NCBI GenBank assembly: GCA_029379385.1
Contig: CM055618.1
Coordinates: 4,288,134 to 4,352,133, forward strand
DNA length: 64,000 nt
Origin: Quillaja saponaria
Lineage: Eukaryota; Streptophyta; Magnoliopsida; Fabales; Quillajaceae
Direction of reading: 5' to 3'
Numbering within the stretch: the first letter of the stretch is position 1; each line of letters opens with the position of its first letter. Shown here in pieces: positions 21,893 through 35,359 of the stretch. Under the pieces are notes generated by a model, which was not told the DNA's origin, did not search any database, and was given only the letters and a program-made list of their open reading frames with translations. The translations under genes were made by a program, and so were the position numbers.

Positions 21893-23793
21893 ACATCTTG
21901 AAATACTAGTCAATTACACTAAAACAAGTTCAATCGATATCTGAAAATCATAACCTTGATTTCCACCACCTCCAAAGTATTAATAATAAAGAATTAAAAC
22001 CCTGAACATCTCCAGATTTTCTCTTTAGTATGCTAGGAACAACTTTTACTGAGAGGTTCTACTCTAATTTCTACTCTAATTTCTACCATAAACCCAACAA
22101 AGTCTCCCGAACTAACTAAAGTCACTAAAAATTCTGCATGGACCTAGCCTCAGTCCAGCAGTTCTAACAATCAATACACTTGGAATCAGATTACAAAATT
22201 TTGTAGACATCATCTCAAGATCCTAAGCTACATTTTATATTTTGAACTCTTAATTTAATTCAGTCCTGAAGACACTTGAAATACTACATTTCTTGCACCC
22301 ACGAAATCTGCCCCCTGCACCCTTCAAAACCACTTAACTCTCTTTAGCTTAACACATTAACCAACCCTTTTCTCCTGTTATGAACTTTTTATTCAAACTC
22401 CACAACAACCAACCAACAAGAAATTAAATCCACCAAGTTCTTCTACTCATTCCATTACAAGTTTCATTTAGGCATTTTAACAAACACCTTAAGAGCATAA
22501 TTAATTTCATTTTATGTGTATATGTATATATACATACACCAAGAAACCAATACAATTCCATCAATTTCCATGTTAACTATATTCCAAATATTAAATTCAA
22601 GTTGAACTAATTACTTATTCATCAAAAACTTGAAATATACAATTCTAACATTAACATATCCAAATTCCAAAACTTCCTCTTCTATTACCACCCTTTTTCG
22701 TTACTTTCAAATTCTAATTCATCTTCCTAACTTCTTTAAATTTTAACTCTCAGTCAATACAAAAAGGAAGTAACTTTAATTCTAAGAAATAAAATTCACT
22801 TAGTTGAAAAAGGGAACTTGAAAATACCAAAATCAGAGGATATCCACCATGGAAGGTGGTGGTTGTACTTGTTAATACTGTCATGAAAAGGTTTGTGGCT
22901 GCCAGCAGTTGGAGCTGCTGCCTCCCTCAATAACGACTACCTACTCAAGGCTAGAAATATACCACAGTTGGAGAAGGATGCATAGGAAGAAGCTGATGGC
23001 AGCACGGCTTGGATAGAGGTTGAACAAAGTCAAGTTAGCAGCAAAAGGAAAAGAACTCAGCTGCTGAAAATATCCAAAGAAAATTTGAATCTAAGTAAAT
23101 CAACAAAGTGAACTTTAAATTATCTATATATCCAATTATTTTCTTATTTTAATTTGTTTCATGGAATTTTATGATTTACATAATCATGATAATTTACGTA
23201 CAACATCCTAAAATGTAGGGCTGTGCACGGTTCGGTTCGGTTCGGGTAGTGGTAAATTTTTGAACCAAATCGAATATTTTAGATAATAAAATTTAAGAAC
23301 GGAGCCAAACTGAAAATAGACATAACCCAAAATTACCCAAACCAAAAAAATATGAGTAGTTTGGATCGGGTATTCGGTTACCTGAATTTATTAATATTCA
23401 CTAAAATTAATTTGAAAATTATATTTTTTTTGTTTTTGAATCTTATATTTTTTTAATTCATTAGTTATTATAAAATAAAATTACAAAAAACATAATATAT
23501 CAACATATTCAACACAAATAAAAATATAAAATTATAAATTAACACAACAATACATTAAAAAAAATTATATATTTTAATTTTCAGGTAACCACAAGTACCC
23601 ATGTGCACTCAACCTCACTACCCGTAACCGAACCGAAAATAATGGTATTAAATTTAACTACCCGAACCCAACTAAATGAGTAAAATACCTAAATTTAATC
23701 GAACCGAATTACCGGTTTTGTTCGGGTATTCAGTTTTTTCTGGGTTTCTTGCACTGCCCTACTAAAATGTACGCCAGACATTGAGTTATAATA
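21893..23793 (-). mobile_element. LTR H, minus strand, 5' part, carrying a MITE
   Basis: The reverse complement starts TATTATAACTCAATG at 23793 and matches the LTR start of this superfamily, including 'ttttaggatgttgtacg', which recurs at 40825. It continues to 21893, where it meets LTR G tail-to-tail. It contains the MITE at 23216-23761. With LTR G it makes a diverged inverted repeat (arms roughly 21480-21840 and 21910-22360). Confidence 0.65.
23216..23761. mobile_element. hAT-type MITE (546 bp)
   Basis: The ends are TAGGGCTGTGCA...TGCACTGCCCTA, near-perfect 12-bp inverted repeats. It is flanked by a perfect 8-bp duplication CTAAAATG (23208-23215 and 23762-23769). Subterminal ggttcggttcgg-type repeats appear on both sides. 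An 8-bp target duplication and TAGGG/CCCTA-type ends indicate hAT superfamily mobilisation. There is no coding capacity. The second reading is at 32682-33227. Confidence 0.9.
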
Positions 23794-24772
23794 GTCATAT
23801 CTCCCAGGTAATTGTGAAACTATCTAAAAGGGGTAAATTTTGAATAAGTTCATGAAATTTAATATTTATATACTTTTTGTAATTAAAAGGTTATAACCTA
23901 AAAAATTAACAAAGTACGTAATATTGGGGAAAATTTAATTGCAACTCCAGAAATATGATTGAGCCAATGACTCATATGAACGCAAGGAGTGACAAATGAA
24001 ATTGGTAAATGGTGAGTGGTTAATTACTACCCTTTGGTTACTAGATTGTTATGTGTATTTGAATTGATGTGTTACATAGAAAATAAGCATGGGTAGTGTT
24101 TCATTGAGTTATGTGAATTATATTTGATGGTTGAAATTATTTGTGCTTATTAAGGTCAACAAAAAAAAATTTTCTCCAAAATGATTTTTACTTTTGAAAT
24201 TGAAATCCAAGTGCACCTAACTGATTGGATATGAAATATTATGATTCTGACAATTGTTTTAAAAGAATTGAGTGCTCAGTCTTGGTCGGATGGATTGTGC
24301 ACGGAGAATTAACCTGTTGTGCAGGTGCGTAAATGCCTAGTAGGGGGAAATACTATTGTGCGGGGTTGATTTTTAGTAACAGGAGTTTAGTGTATGGTGT
24401 CGCTGAGCTCGTGATCTGTTGACAAAATACGGCAAGGTATTTTCCAAGATCTCAGACTCAGACCTAGTATTTGTCTTGTTTATAATATGGAAAGAGTGGA
24501 GCTCCTTACTTTGTTTGTGTTGTTGTTGTGTAAGAATAAGAGTTTATAGGTTTGTATTTTAAGGCATGTTCCATATTGTAGGAACCTCTGCCGAAATTTT
24601 CTGTAAATTGTTATTTATTTAGTGTTTAAAGTTAACTTATGTTTTATACCATTTACTTTTATTCTTTAGATTAGTCAAGAGTTTTATTTGTTTTAATTAT
24701 TTGAAGTTGAAGGTTACGGAAGTTTAATTATCTAATCTTCCAGTCAGTCATGTCTCCATGAGGGGTGTGATA
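23794..24772 (+). mobile_element. LTR 3' part, plus strand (probably LTR G continued)
   Basis: This matches the last third of the complete LTR at 35360-39175, with a shared course from 'ggtgagtggttaat' through 'gagtgctcag' and 'gcatgttccatatt'. It ends gaggggtgtgata, after which viral sequence begins at once. No coding content is seen. Confidence 0.7.
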
Positions 24773-25895
24773 GTTACCTTCAAAAGATTCTCTTCATCTT
24801 TTTACAAATAAGCATAAATGGTTTTACACTATTTTTAGTGAAAAGGAAAGAAATTATTGGATTTCTATGTATAAGCAGTATATGAAAAAAGTCCATAAAA
24901 AACCTGGATTCTTTAATTGGCTTGAAAGAGCATTTAGATATCACAAAAAGGAATGACCTAATTTTGATAATCCTCAATTCCTAAATGTTATAGAAGTTGC
25001 TTACCAAAATTTCTTTACAAAAGAAGAAAAACATAATTCCTCAATTTATCCCCCAGAATCCTCCTTTTCTGTTAAAAAATCTAGATGATAAATTTTGGCA
25101 AGTCCTTACTCTACTATGCCAAAAGAAGCATCTACTTCAAATGCTATGGTTGAAATATCCAACTAGAATAACTATACAAATTTGTTCCTATAATTTTTAG
25201 GAAAACAATCTTTTAGGATAAAAAATTTTCTTATATAAGAAAAATCTTCGCAGCAAATCTTTTCATAAGCTTCAGGATCCTCCTCGAAGGAAACACCAAA
25301 ATAGATCCACTGATAATGAAGCCTCCTCCTAAAGTAAATCTGAAATTTAGAAAAGCTACTAAAGTTAATGATAAAACTTTTATTGATGAATTAGTATCTA
25401 GATTACAAACTTTAAATCTGTCTAAAAAGAATAATAAAAGTGTTAATGTGTTGAGTCAAAACAAACCAGATTCATTTGAAAATAAAGAATTTTATCTGGA
25501 AGTTAATAAACTTCATTGGAATAAAAAATGCCTACTGCCCCATCAAAAATATATTACCCTAGACCATCACCTCTGGAACTTCAATATAAAAATAATGCCA
25601 TCCAGGATAGGGTACAATTTTATGGAAAGTCAATAGGTGAATAGAATATTGATAGTTTGGTAGAATATCAAATTCTTTAAACCACTAAACACATACTTAT
25701 GTATGCGGTAGCATGTAGATCAAATGGAAATCAAGACCATGAAATAGCTTTAGCTATTTTAAGTGGATTCACTGGTCAGTTACTTAGATGGTGGAATTTC
25801 CATTTGTTAGAAATCCCTAAACAAGAGATTTTAAACTCAATAAAACAAGAAAATGAAAATTTGGTTACTAATATAGCTAATACTCTAATCTATAC
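24773..25895 (+). pseudogene. EPRV-B, first part: MP-CP linker and coat protein core
   Basis: This plus-strand viral piece follows an LTR end directly. The broken frame at 24780-24960 reads HKWFYTIFSEKERNYW and FFNWLERAFRYHKK. Frames 25316-25636 and 25699-25920 hold the coat region (NLSKKNNKSVNVLSQNK; EVNKLHWNKK; MYAVACRSNGN; IALAILSGFTGQLLRWW). It is more diverged than copies A, D and E from one another. It is cut at 25895 by a solo LTR and resumes at 39181. The movement-protein part is absent. Confidence 0.75.
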
Positions 25896-28348
25896 TATTA
25901 TAACCCTCATAACCCGATAATGTAAAATCGAGTTTTATATGCAAGGTGTTAATTTAAGTTATAAAATAAATGAATTAATTAAATAACAGTATAGTTAAAC
26001 ATGTTATAATTTGATATCTTAGTATACAATTTTAAAATATTGTGTATTTATTATCGTAAAGTAAATAACACTATAACCAAGTCAATTCAAGTGAGTATTA
26101 TAATATATAGGTATATATTAAGATTTAATTCCCATCACAACCAAATTAAATAAATAAACAATACCATTAGATAAATATATAACAACAAGATTAAAAGGGA
26201 ACCACACATTTAAATATTGACCATAGCCTTAAATATCTTGTATTAGTTAATTTTATTTTTTTACTTGTTTTGTCCCCTTTTGTTTTCTTCCTCCTATGAC
26301 CGACTTTATTTTTGGAAGGTTCATGATTTCTCTTTATTCCTCTTCTCCACCACCTCTGTTTTCAGCTTGTTGGTCCCCTGTTTCAGCTTCAACGTGTTGG
26401 AGAGTTCAGCCGTTATTTCCCTTCCAAAAACTAGTGTGTGTGCACATGTTTGGTGCCTTGGTGTTCGTCCTATTTTTCCTATGTGTAGCCTTCCTTCTAC
26501 TGCTGCCAAGATGAAGTTTTGAGTTGTAATTTCCTCCAAACCAGCAGTTGCCTTCTCTTTTTAAACTTCAGCTACTGCTTTGTCTTTGGAGTAAAATTTA
26601 CTCTCAACCATAATAGCCACAAGGCCGCTGAAATCAAGGGTAGCAACCTCCTTGCTTGCGTGAATGGTGGTGGACAGTAGCAAGGTATTGCTACCCATGA
26701 GCTACTTGCACCATCCAGCAAGCTGTGTGGTAACTGTTTGCTAACTTAGGGTAGCTAGGCCGAGAAAGAGGATTCTTTCCTTCCTTTTCTCTTTTGTTCT
26801 TGCTCCGTTTTTGCATAGCTTGAAAGGGATAAGAGTAAATGTGGGTCATTAGCTCGGTTGAGAGTTTCAGCAGCCAAGAAATTCAAGCCTGCAACCTCTG
26901 CCGTCTTGCTTATCCTCCTTTGGGTGCTTTCCATGCGTGTGGAGGTGAAACTTAGCCATGGCAGCAATTGCAGGGGATGCTCTGCAATTCGTTTGATTAT
27001 GCCCTGCTCTGGTTTGGCAGCAACAATACTTGGCTGTAACCTTCTTGTGGGGGGTGTTGGTAAGGTAAATTCATGTCTTGGAAGGTTGTTTATGAAAAAG
27101 GCAGCTTGTTTTGGACTGAATTAGTTTGTATTTGGTACATACCTTCTTGGGATAAGCCATGCATGAGGTAGCAAAAGGTGAAAAAAAATTGTTCATAGAA
27201 TAGGTTGATTGTCAGTTATTATGGTTGTTAGCCAAATAAGGCATTAGAGGGTTGTTAATTAGTTTATGTGTTATATATATGAATGAAAATCTTGATAAGT
27301 AGTAAGTTAGGTTAGATTAATTATTGGGAATTTTCTTATGTAAGTCTAATGCTTGTTAAGCTAATAAAAGTTTGAGCATAAGGATTTAGGAGAGTTTAAA
27401 TCATAAACTAAAGTCTAATAACAGTAAATATACATCATGTCCTTGTATAAAATTATGAAAATAGGAAGATTAGAGGCATGATATAAGAATTGGAAATTGT
27501 TAACACTAGAATGGTATAGTTCAACTTTTGATGAAAGTTAGGTAATTAGTTTAAGTTAAATTCAAGTTGGTTGATTATTATTGGAATTTAAATAAAAAGT
27601 TCATAAATAAGAAGAATGGTTGATTAGTATGGTGAATTGAGGATTTGATGAAAGTGAGTAATGGGTATGAACAAAGGAGGGTTAGTAGTGAGTAGAGTGT
27701 TGAAAAATGAGAGTTAATAGGTTTTAAGGGGATGCAGGGCCAAATTTCTTAGGTTAAAGAAATATGGTGTTTCAAGTGCTTTCGAGGCTAAATTAAATTA
27801 AGGATTCAAAAGAGAAAGTGTAGTTAGGATCTTGAGATGTTGTCTACAAAATTTCTTAGCTTAGTTCCAAGTATATTGTTAGTTAGAGCTGTTAGATTGC
27901 GACTCGGTCATATAGGAATTTTAGTGAATCTCAGTCAATCTAGGAAACTTTATCATAGGTTGTGGTTTGAATTAGTCTAGGATCTCTGAATACAAGTGTT
28001 CTGGTCATACTAAAAGAAAATTTGGACTAGTGCAAGTTTAATTCTTTGTTGTGTATTTTGGAGAGGGTGGAACTCAAGGTGATGATTTTTGGATGCTAAT
28101 TGAACTTGTTGTAGTGTAACTAACTTTAGAGGGTTTTAAGGTTGAATTAGAAATAGAGTTATGCAGATGGAATGTTCCCAATACCTTGATAAGAAAGACT
28201 GGAAAGTTTCGAAATTTAATTCCCTAGTATGACGTTTTTATAAGCCTTAGAGTCCGATATTGACAACTAGGAATTTATGCAATGCCCTATTTTTGGTTCA
28301 TGTAAGGAATTAAGTGGGTTCAAGACTAATTTTAGGAAAAAAATTTAA
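25896..28348 (+). mobile_element. LTR F, truncated by the assembly gap
   Basis: It starts TATTATAACCCTCATAACCCG directly after the viral pentamer TATAC (25891-25895). It is the same LTR as 35360-39175, seen here only up to the 100-N gap. The 85-codon frame at 26265-26522 and its overlaps have no domain and are not taken as genes. Confidence 0.8.
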
Positions 28349-28448
28349 NNNNNNNNNNNNNNNNNNNNNNNNNNNNNNNNNNNNNNNNNNNNNNNNNNNN
28401 NNNNNNNNNNNNNNNNNNNNNNNNNNNNNNNNNNNNNNNNNNNNNNNN
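28349..28448. other. Assembly gap, exactly 100 N
   Basis: One hundred Ns are a common placeholder for a gap of unknown size. The sequence after the gap repeats the sequence from 19090. Confidence 0.99.
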
Positions 28449-31400
28449 GATTATTATCACACTCTACCAACCTTTAAGGTTACTAGCTCTGATACCATAA
28501 GGGGAAGCTAGCGCACACAGATAAGAAACAAAATACATAGAGCATATGCAAAAAGTTGCAATAAGATTCAGCAGCCTGGAAACTCAAATACTATATATCC
28601 ATGACTCTTTAACACATTACAAGTATGACAATTAAAATATTGTTGATTCAAAAATAAAACCCAGACTCAACTATTAAACATCAAATGATCACTGAAAATA
28701 TCAATAGTGGTTCCCTGTACGATGGAATATGCCGTAATATGTGTAACAACCTGTTTATAAAATTGACAGTATCTCATAGTATCATAGTATACATATGAGC
28801 TCGCTCCAAACAAAACATGAAAATCACTATGGTAAATTCAATATATTTGACAACAATGCATAACACCCTAAGTGACTGCAGGTATCGTCCTTTACACTCC
28901 AAGTGTGCAATTTCCAAGATATACCTTGTTGTAGCAGAATCGGCAGGTACCAATTTCGTTCATGACCAACAGTGATTTCCTAGAAACTAAAAAAAATTCA
29001 ACCACAAAGGAAAGAACGAGTCACAAGAACTCAGTGAGCAAATAATGTACCCTAAGGATACCGGCATCACACAACACATATATTATAGCTTAAATTCATA
29101 TTTGAATTACTTACAGCACTTACGTAATTACAATTCTCATATGATCTCAGTTCACAGAATGTCAACATATCATTCAAACAACCAAACAACAACCACAAAC
29201 AATTTAACAAACAAAGGGCCAAACAAGTAATTAACCCTATACACAATAATATCTCCCCCCACTAGGCCTTTATGCCCATGCACACAAATTAATTCTCTGT
29301 ACACAATCTATCCCACTGGGGCTAAGCACTCCATTTGTTTTAAAATAATTGTCATAATTAGAATAACTCATATCAAATGTCAAATGTCAAATATCCAAGG
29401 GTGCACCTGGATTTTTAATTTCGAACATAAAATCATTTCTCAGAAAATTTCACTTTGTTGGCCCTTATCAAACACATATAATTCATTTAAATCACTAAAT
29501 AACTTATTTGCTTATTTCTCATTATAACGCATCGATTCAAATGTACAAATAATTGTACACCAATAATCTGGTAACTATAAAGCACATAATTCACATCACA
29601 AGTTTAAGGACGTGGTTCGTCAGTCCGTCTAGTCTGTGAAGGTGTCGAAATGTCCTCAGCACGATCCAAAACTGAAAATTATAAATTCATACATTACTCT
29701 TAGTAATCATTGCAGTATTAATTCTAGGATTCCTAAATCTTTTGTATATATCCTGTGATAACCTGATAACGAAAAATCGAGTTTAGATGCAATGGTTAAA
29801 TTTATGTTATCAAATAAAACAATTTAATTAAATAAAAGTATAGTTAAATATGTTATATTTTGATACCTTAGTGTAAACCCGAGTATACGTTTTGGGATTT
29901 TTTTTGGTTTCGCAAAGTAAATAACATTTTTACCAATATAATTCCAAGTGAGTGACTAATTAATGTATATGGTAAAAATACATTAAGATTTAATCTCTAC
30001 CACAAGCCAATTTAAAACAGGTGAACAATACATTAAAACATATGTGGGTATATAACTAGATAAATACATATATATAACATGTTTAAGACATGTGACTTTG
30101 ACTTGGATTTTCTTTCTTTCTTTATGTAGTGCTTCTCCTCTCTTTGACAAAGCCTTGCTTCCTTCTCCTCCATGCCCATAGCTTTAATTCTTGAAGATCT
30201 TCATCCCTCTCGGCCACTCAGCTTCCATCCAATAGCTTCACCTCCCTGTCTTGCTTTTGGTTGTGAATTTCCAACTCTTTACCACGTCTGTTGGGGAATT
30301 CCTCCTCCTTCTCTTTTGTTCAAGGACCTCTGATTACTTTTTGCTTTGCTTTTCCATGTTGAATTGAGCACCATTGCTGCAAATTTTTTTTCCATTCATG
30401 ACTAGCCGTCATGAGCAGCCCCTCTAGCCATGAAAATTCCCTTGATCGTGAGCTGTTTCAGCTCATCCCCTGCTATATATCTTGTTTCCTTCTTCTTTTT
30501 GCTAGCATATGTATGTGGTATCATCTAAAGGCAGCCATTGGTAGATAAGGCCAGGGAACCTTTACTGGTACCTTTCAAAAAAAAAATTTGTTGTGTATTT
30601 GCCTCATGCCTTCGTCGAATTTATGATTAATGCTATATTGGAATCAAATGGTCACAGTTATGTAAGTCTCATGGTGAGATATATATATGATACTTGCTCA
30701 TAAGCTAGAACAAAATATGCATATAAGGTAGTTGATAAAATATTTACAAGAAAATACATTGTAACTTAATGAGTAAAAATTTGTGGATTGATATCGAAAG
30801 TGACAACTTAAATTCTTGATTAATTCTAAATCACTAATACAATCTTGAATTAGGAGTAATGTTAGTGAATTAGTATTGACATGAGGGTAGTATGAATTCA
30901 AAGCTATGACAGTGGTGGAAAATGAGAGTTAACTGGGTTTTGAAGTGGGTTGCCAGGGCAATATTCATGGATGAAAGAAATCCTGGGTTTTAGGTGCTTT
31001 TGGAGCTGAATTAAATTAAGATTCCAAGAGAGAATGTGTAGCTTAGGGTCTTGATTGTTAGAGCTGCTCGACTGAGGCTAGGTCATTGCAGGATTTTAGT
31101 GAACTTTAGTTAGGTTGGGAGGCTTTGTCGGGTTTTTGGTTGGAATTAGCATAGGACCTCTAAGTAAAAGTTGTTCTTAGCATACTAAAGAGAAAATTTG
31201 GAGTTGTGCAGGTTTTAATTCCTTATTATGAAACATAGGAGGTGGTGAAAATTAGGATATGATTTTTCGGGTATTAATTGAACCTGTTCTAGTGTAACTT
31301 GCTTTAGAGGGTCCTACAAGATGAATTAGGAGAAGAGTGCTGAAAATGAAATATTCCTAACATGTTGAAATACTAGTCAATTACACTAAAACAAGTTCAA

Positions 31401-32681
31401 TCGATATCTGAAAATCATAACCTTGATTTCCACCACCTCCAAAGTATTAATAATAAAGAATTAAAACCCTGAACATCTCCAGATTTTCTCTTTAGTATGC
31501 TAGGAACAACTTTTACTGAGAGGTTCTACTCTAATTTCTACTCTAATTTCTACCATAAACCCAACAAAGTCTCCCGAACTAACTAAAGTCACTAAAAATT
31601 CTGCATGGACCTAGCCTCAGTCCAGCAGTTCTAACAATCAATACACTTGGAATCAGATTACAAAATTTTGTAGACATCATCTCAAGATCCTAAGCTACAT
31701 TTTATATTTTGAACTCTTAATTTAATTCAGTCCTGAAGACACTTGAAATACTACATTTCTTGCACCCACGAAATCTGCCCCCTGCACCCTTCAAAACCAC
31801 TTAACTCTCTTTAGCTTAACACATTAACCAACCCTTTTCTCCTGTTATGAACTTTTATTCAAACTCCACAACAACCAACCAACAAGAAATTAAATCCACC
31901 AAGTTCTTCTACTCATTCCATTACAAGTTTCATTTAGGCATTTTAACAAACACCTTAAGAGCATAATTAATTTCATTTTATGTGTATATGTATATATACA
32001 TACACCAAGAAACCAATACAATTCCATCAATTTCCATGTTAACTATATTCCAAATATTAAATTCAAGTTGAACTAATTACTTATTCATCAAAAACTTGAA
32101 ATATACAATTCTAACATTAACATATCCAAATTCCAAAACTTCCTCTTCTATTACCACCCTTTTTCGTTACTTTCAAATTCTAATTCATCTTCCTAACTTC
32201 TTTAAATTTTAACTCTCAGTCAATACAAAAAGGAAGTAACTTTAATTCTAAGAAATAAAATTCACTTAGTTGAAAAAGGGAACTTGAAAATACCAAAATC
32301 AGAGGATATCCACCATGGAAGGTGGTGGTTGTACTTGTTAATACTGTCATGAAAAGGTTTGTGGCTGCCAGCAGTTGGAGCTGCTGCCTCCCTCAATAAC
32401 GACTACCTACTCAAGGCTAGAAATATACCACAGTTGGAGAAGGATGCATAGGAAGAAGCTGATGGCAGCACGGCTTGGATAGAGGTTGAACAAAGTCAAG
32501 TTAGCAGCAAAAGGAAAAGAACTCAGCTGCTGAAAATATCCAAAGAAAATTTGAATCTAAGTAAATCAACAAAGTGAACTTTAAATTATCTATATATCCA
32601 ATTATTTTCTTATTTTAATTTGTTTCATGGAATTTTATGATTTACATAATCATGATAATTTACGTACAACATCCTAAAATG

Positions 32682-33227
32682 TAGGGCTGTGCACGGTTCG
32701 GTTCGGTTCGGGTAGTGGTAAATTTTTGAACCAAATCGAATATTTTAGATAATAAAATTTAAGAACGGAGCCAAACTGAAAATAGACATAACCCAAAATT
32801 ACCCAAACCAAAAAAATATGAGTAGTTTGGATCGGGTATTCGGTTACCTGAATTTATTAATATTCACTAAAATTAATTTGAAAATTATATTTTTTTTTGT
32901 TTTTGAATCTTATATTTTTTTAATTCATTAGTTATTATAAAATAAAATTACAAAAAACATAATATATCAACATATTCAACACAAATAAAAATATAAAATT
33001 ATAAATTAACACAACAATACATTAAAAAAAATTATATATTTTAATTTTCAGGTAACCACAAGTACCCATGTGCACTCAACCTCACTACCCGTAACCGAAC
33101 CGAAAATAATGGTATTAAATTTAACTACCCGAACCCAACTAAATGAGTAAAATACCTAAATTTAATCGAACCGAATTACCGGTTTTGTTCGGGTATTCAG
33201 TTTTTCTGGGTTTCTTGCACTGCCCTA
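32682..33227. mobile_element. hAT-type MITE, second reading
   Basis: This is identical in structure to the MITE at 23216-23761: 546 bp, same ends, same CTAAAATG duplication at 32674-32681 and 33228-33235. It is part of the gap-flanking repeat, so probably not an independent insertion. Confidence 0.9.
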
Positions 33228-34237
33228 CTAAAATGTACGCCAGACATTGAGTTATAATAGTCATATCTCCCAGGTAATTGTGAAACTATCTAAAAGGGGT
33301 AAATTTTGAATAAGTTCATGAAATTTAATATTTATATACTTTTTGTAATTAAAAGGTTATAACCTAAAAAATTAACAAAGTACGTAATATTGGGGAAAAT
33401 TTAATTGCAACTCCAGAAATATGATTGAGCCAATGACTCATATGAACGCAAGGAGTGACAAATGAAATTGGTAAATGGTGAGTGGTTAATTACTACCCTT
33501 TGGTTACTAGATTGTTATGTGTATTTGAATTGATGTGTTACATAGAAAATAAGCATGGGTAGTGTTTCATTGAGTTATGTGAATTATATTTGATGGTTGA
33601 AATTATTTGTGCTTATTAAGGTCAACAAAAAAAAATTTCTCCAAAATGATTTTTACTTTTGAAATTGAAATCCAAGTGCACCTAACTGATTGGATATGAA
33701 ATATTATGATTCTGACAATTGTTTTAAAAGAATTGAGTGCTCAGTCTTGGTCGGATGGATTGTGCACGGAGAATTAACCTGTTGTGCAGGTGCGTAAATG
33801 CCTAGTAGGGGGAAATACTATTGTGCGGGGTTGATTTTTAGTAACAGGAGTTTAGTGTATGGTGTCGCTGAGCTCGTGATCTGTTGACAAAATACGGCAA
33901 GGTATTTTCCAAGATCTCAGACTCAGACCTAGTATTTGTCTTGTTTATAATATGGAAAGAGTGGAGCTCCTTACTTTGTTTGTGTTGTTGTTGTGTAAGA
34001 ATAAGAGTTTATAGGTTTGTATTTTAAGGCATGTTCCATATTGTAGGAACCTCTGCCGAAATTTTCTGTAAATTGTTATTTATTTAGTGTTTAAAGTTAA
34101 CTTATGTTTTATACCATTTACTTTTATTCTTTAGATTAGTCAAGAGTTTTATTTGTTTTAATTATTTGAAGTTGAAGGTTACGGAAGTTTAATTATCTAA
34201 TCTTCCAGTCAGTCATGTCTCCATGAGGGGTGTGATA

Positions 34238-35359
34238 GTTACCTTCAAAAGATTCTCTCATCTTTTTACAAATAAGCATAAATGGTTTTACACTATTTTT
34301 AGTGAAAAGGAAAGAAATTATTGGATTTCTATGTATAAGCAGTATATGAAAAAAGTCCATAAAAAACCTGGATTCTTTAATTGGCTTGAAAGAGCATTTA
34401 GATATCACAAAAAGGAATGACCTAATTTTGATAATCCTCAATTCCTAAATGTTATAGAAGTTGCTTACCAAAATTTCTTTACAAAAGAAGAAAAACATAA
34501 TTCCTCAATTTATCCCCCAGAATCCTCCTTTTCTGTTAAAAAATCTAGATGATAAATTTTGGCAAGTCCTTACTCTACTATGCCAAAAGAAGCATCTACT
34601 TCAAATGCTATGGTTGAAATATCCAACTAGAATAACTATACAAATTTGTTCCTATAATTTTTAGGAAAACAATCTTTTAGGATAAAAAATTTTCTTATAT
34701 AAGAAAAATCTTCGCAGCAAATCTTTTCATAAGCTTCAGGATCCTCCTCGAAGGAAACACCAAAATAGATCCACTGATAATGAAGCCTCCTCCTAAAGTA
34801 AATCTGAAATTTAGAAAAGCTACTAAAGTTAATGATAAAACTTTTATTGATGAATTAGTATGTAGATTACAAACTTTAAATCTGTCTAAAAAGAATAATA
34901 AAAGTGTTAATGTGTTGAGTCAAAACAAACCAGATTCATCTGAAAATAAAGAATTTTATCTGGAAGTTAATAAACTTCATTGGAATAAAAAATGCCTACT
35001 GCCCCATCAAAAATATATTACCCTAGACCATCACCTCTGGAACTTCAATATAAAAATAATGCCATCCAGGATAGGGTACAATTTTATGGAAAGTCAATAG
35101 GTGAATAGAATATTGATAGTTTGGTAGAATATCAAATTCTTTAAACCACTAAACACATACTTATGTATGCGGTAGCATGTAGATCAAATGGAAATCAAGA
35201 CCATGAAATAGCTTTAGCTATTTTAAGTGGATTCACTGGTCAGTTACTTAGATGGTGGAATTTCCATTTGTTAGAAATCCCTAAACAAGAGATTTTAAAC
35301 TCAATAAAACAAGAAAATGAAAATTTGGTTACTAATATAGCTAATACTCTAATCTATAC
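34238..35359 (+). pseudogene. EPRV-B first part, second reading
   Basis: This is the same viral fragment as 24773-25895 with a few substitutions (for example one Ser/Cys and one Phe/Ser codon difference in the 34780-35100 frame) and a one-base indel near 34256 that lengthens the first frame to 65 codons (34223-34420). It ends in TATAC (35355-35359), the target duplication of the following LTR. Confidence 0.8.

Noticed and set aside
26265..26539. Three overlapping frames of 72-85 codons (also at 35728-36002)
   Set aside because: They lie inside an LTR, overlap on both strands, have no domain, and appear twice only because the locus is represented twice.
28314..28511. Frame running across the assembly gap
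   Set aside because: About half of it is N; it is an artefact of reading through the gap.
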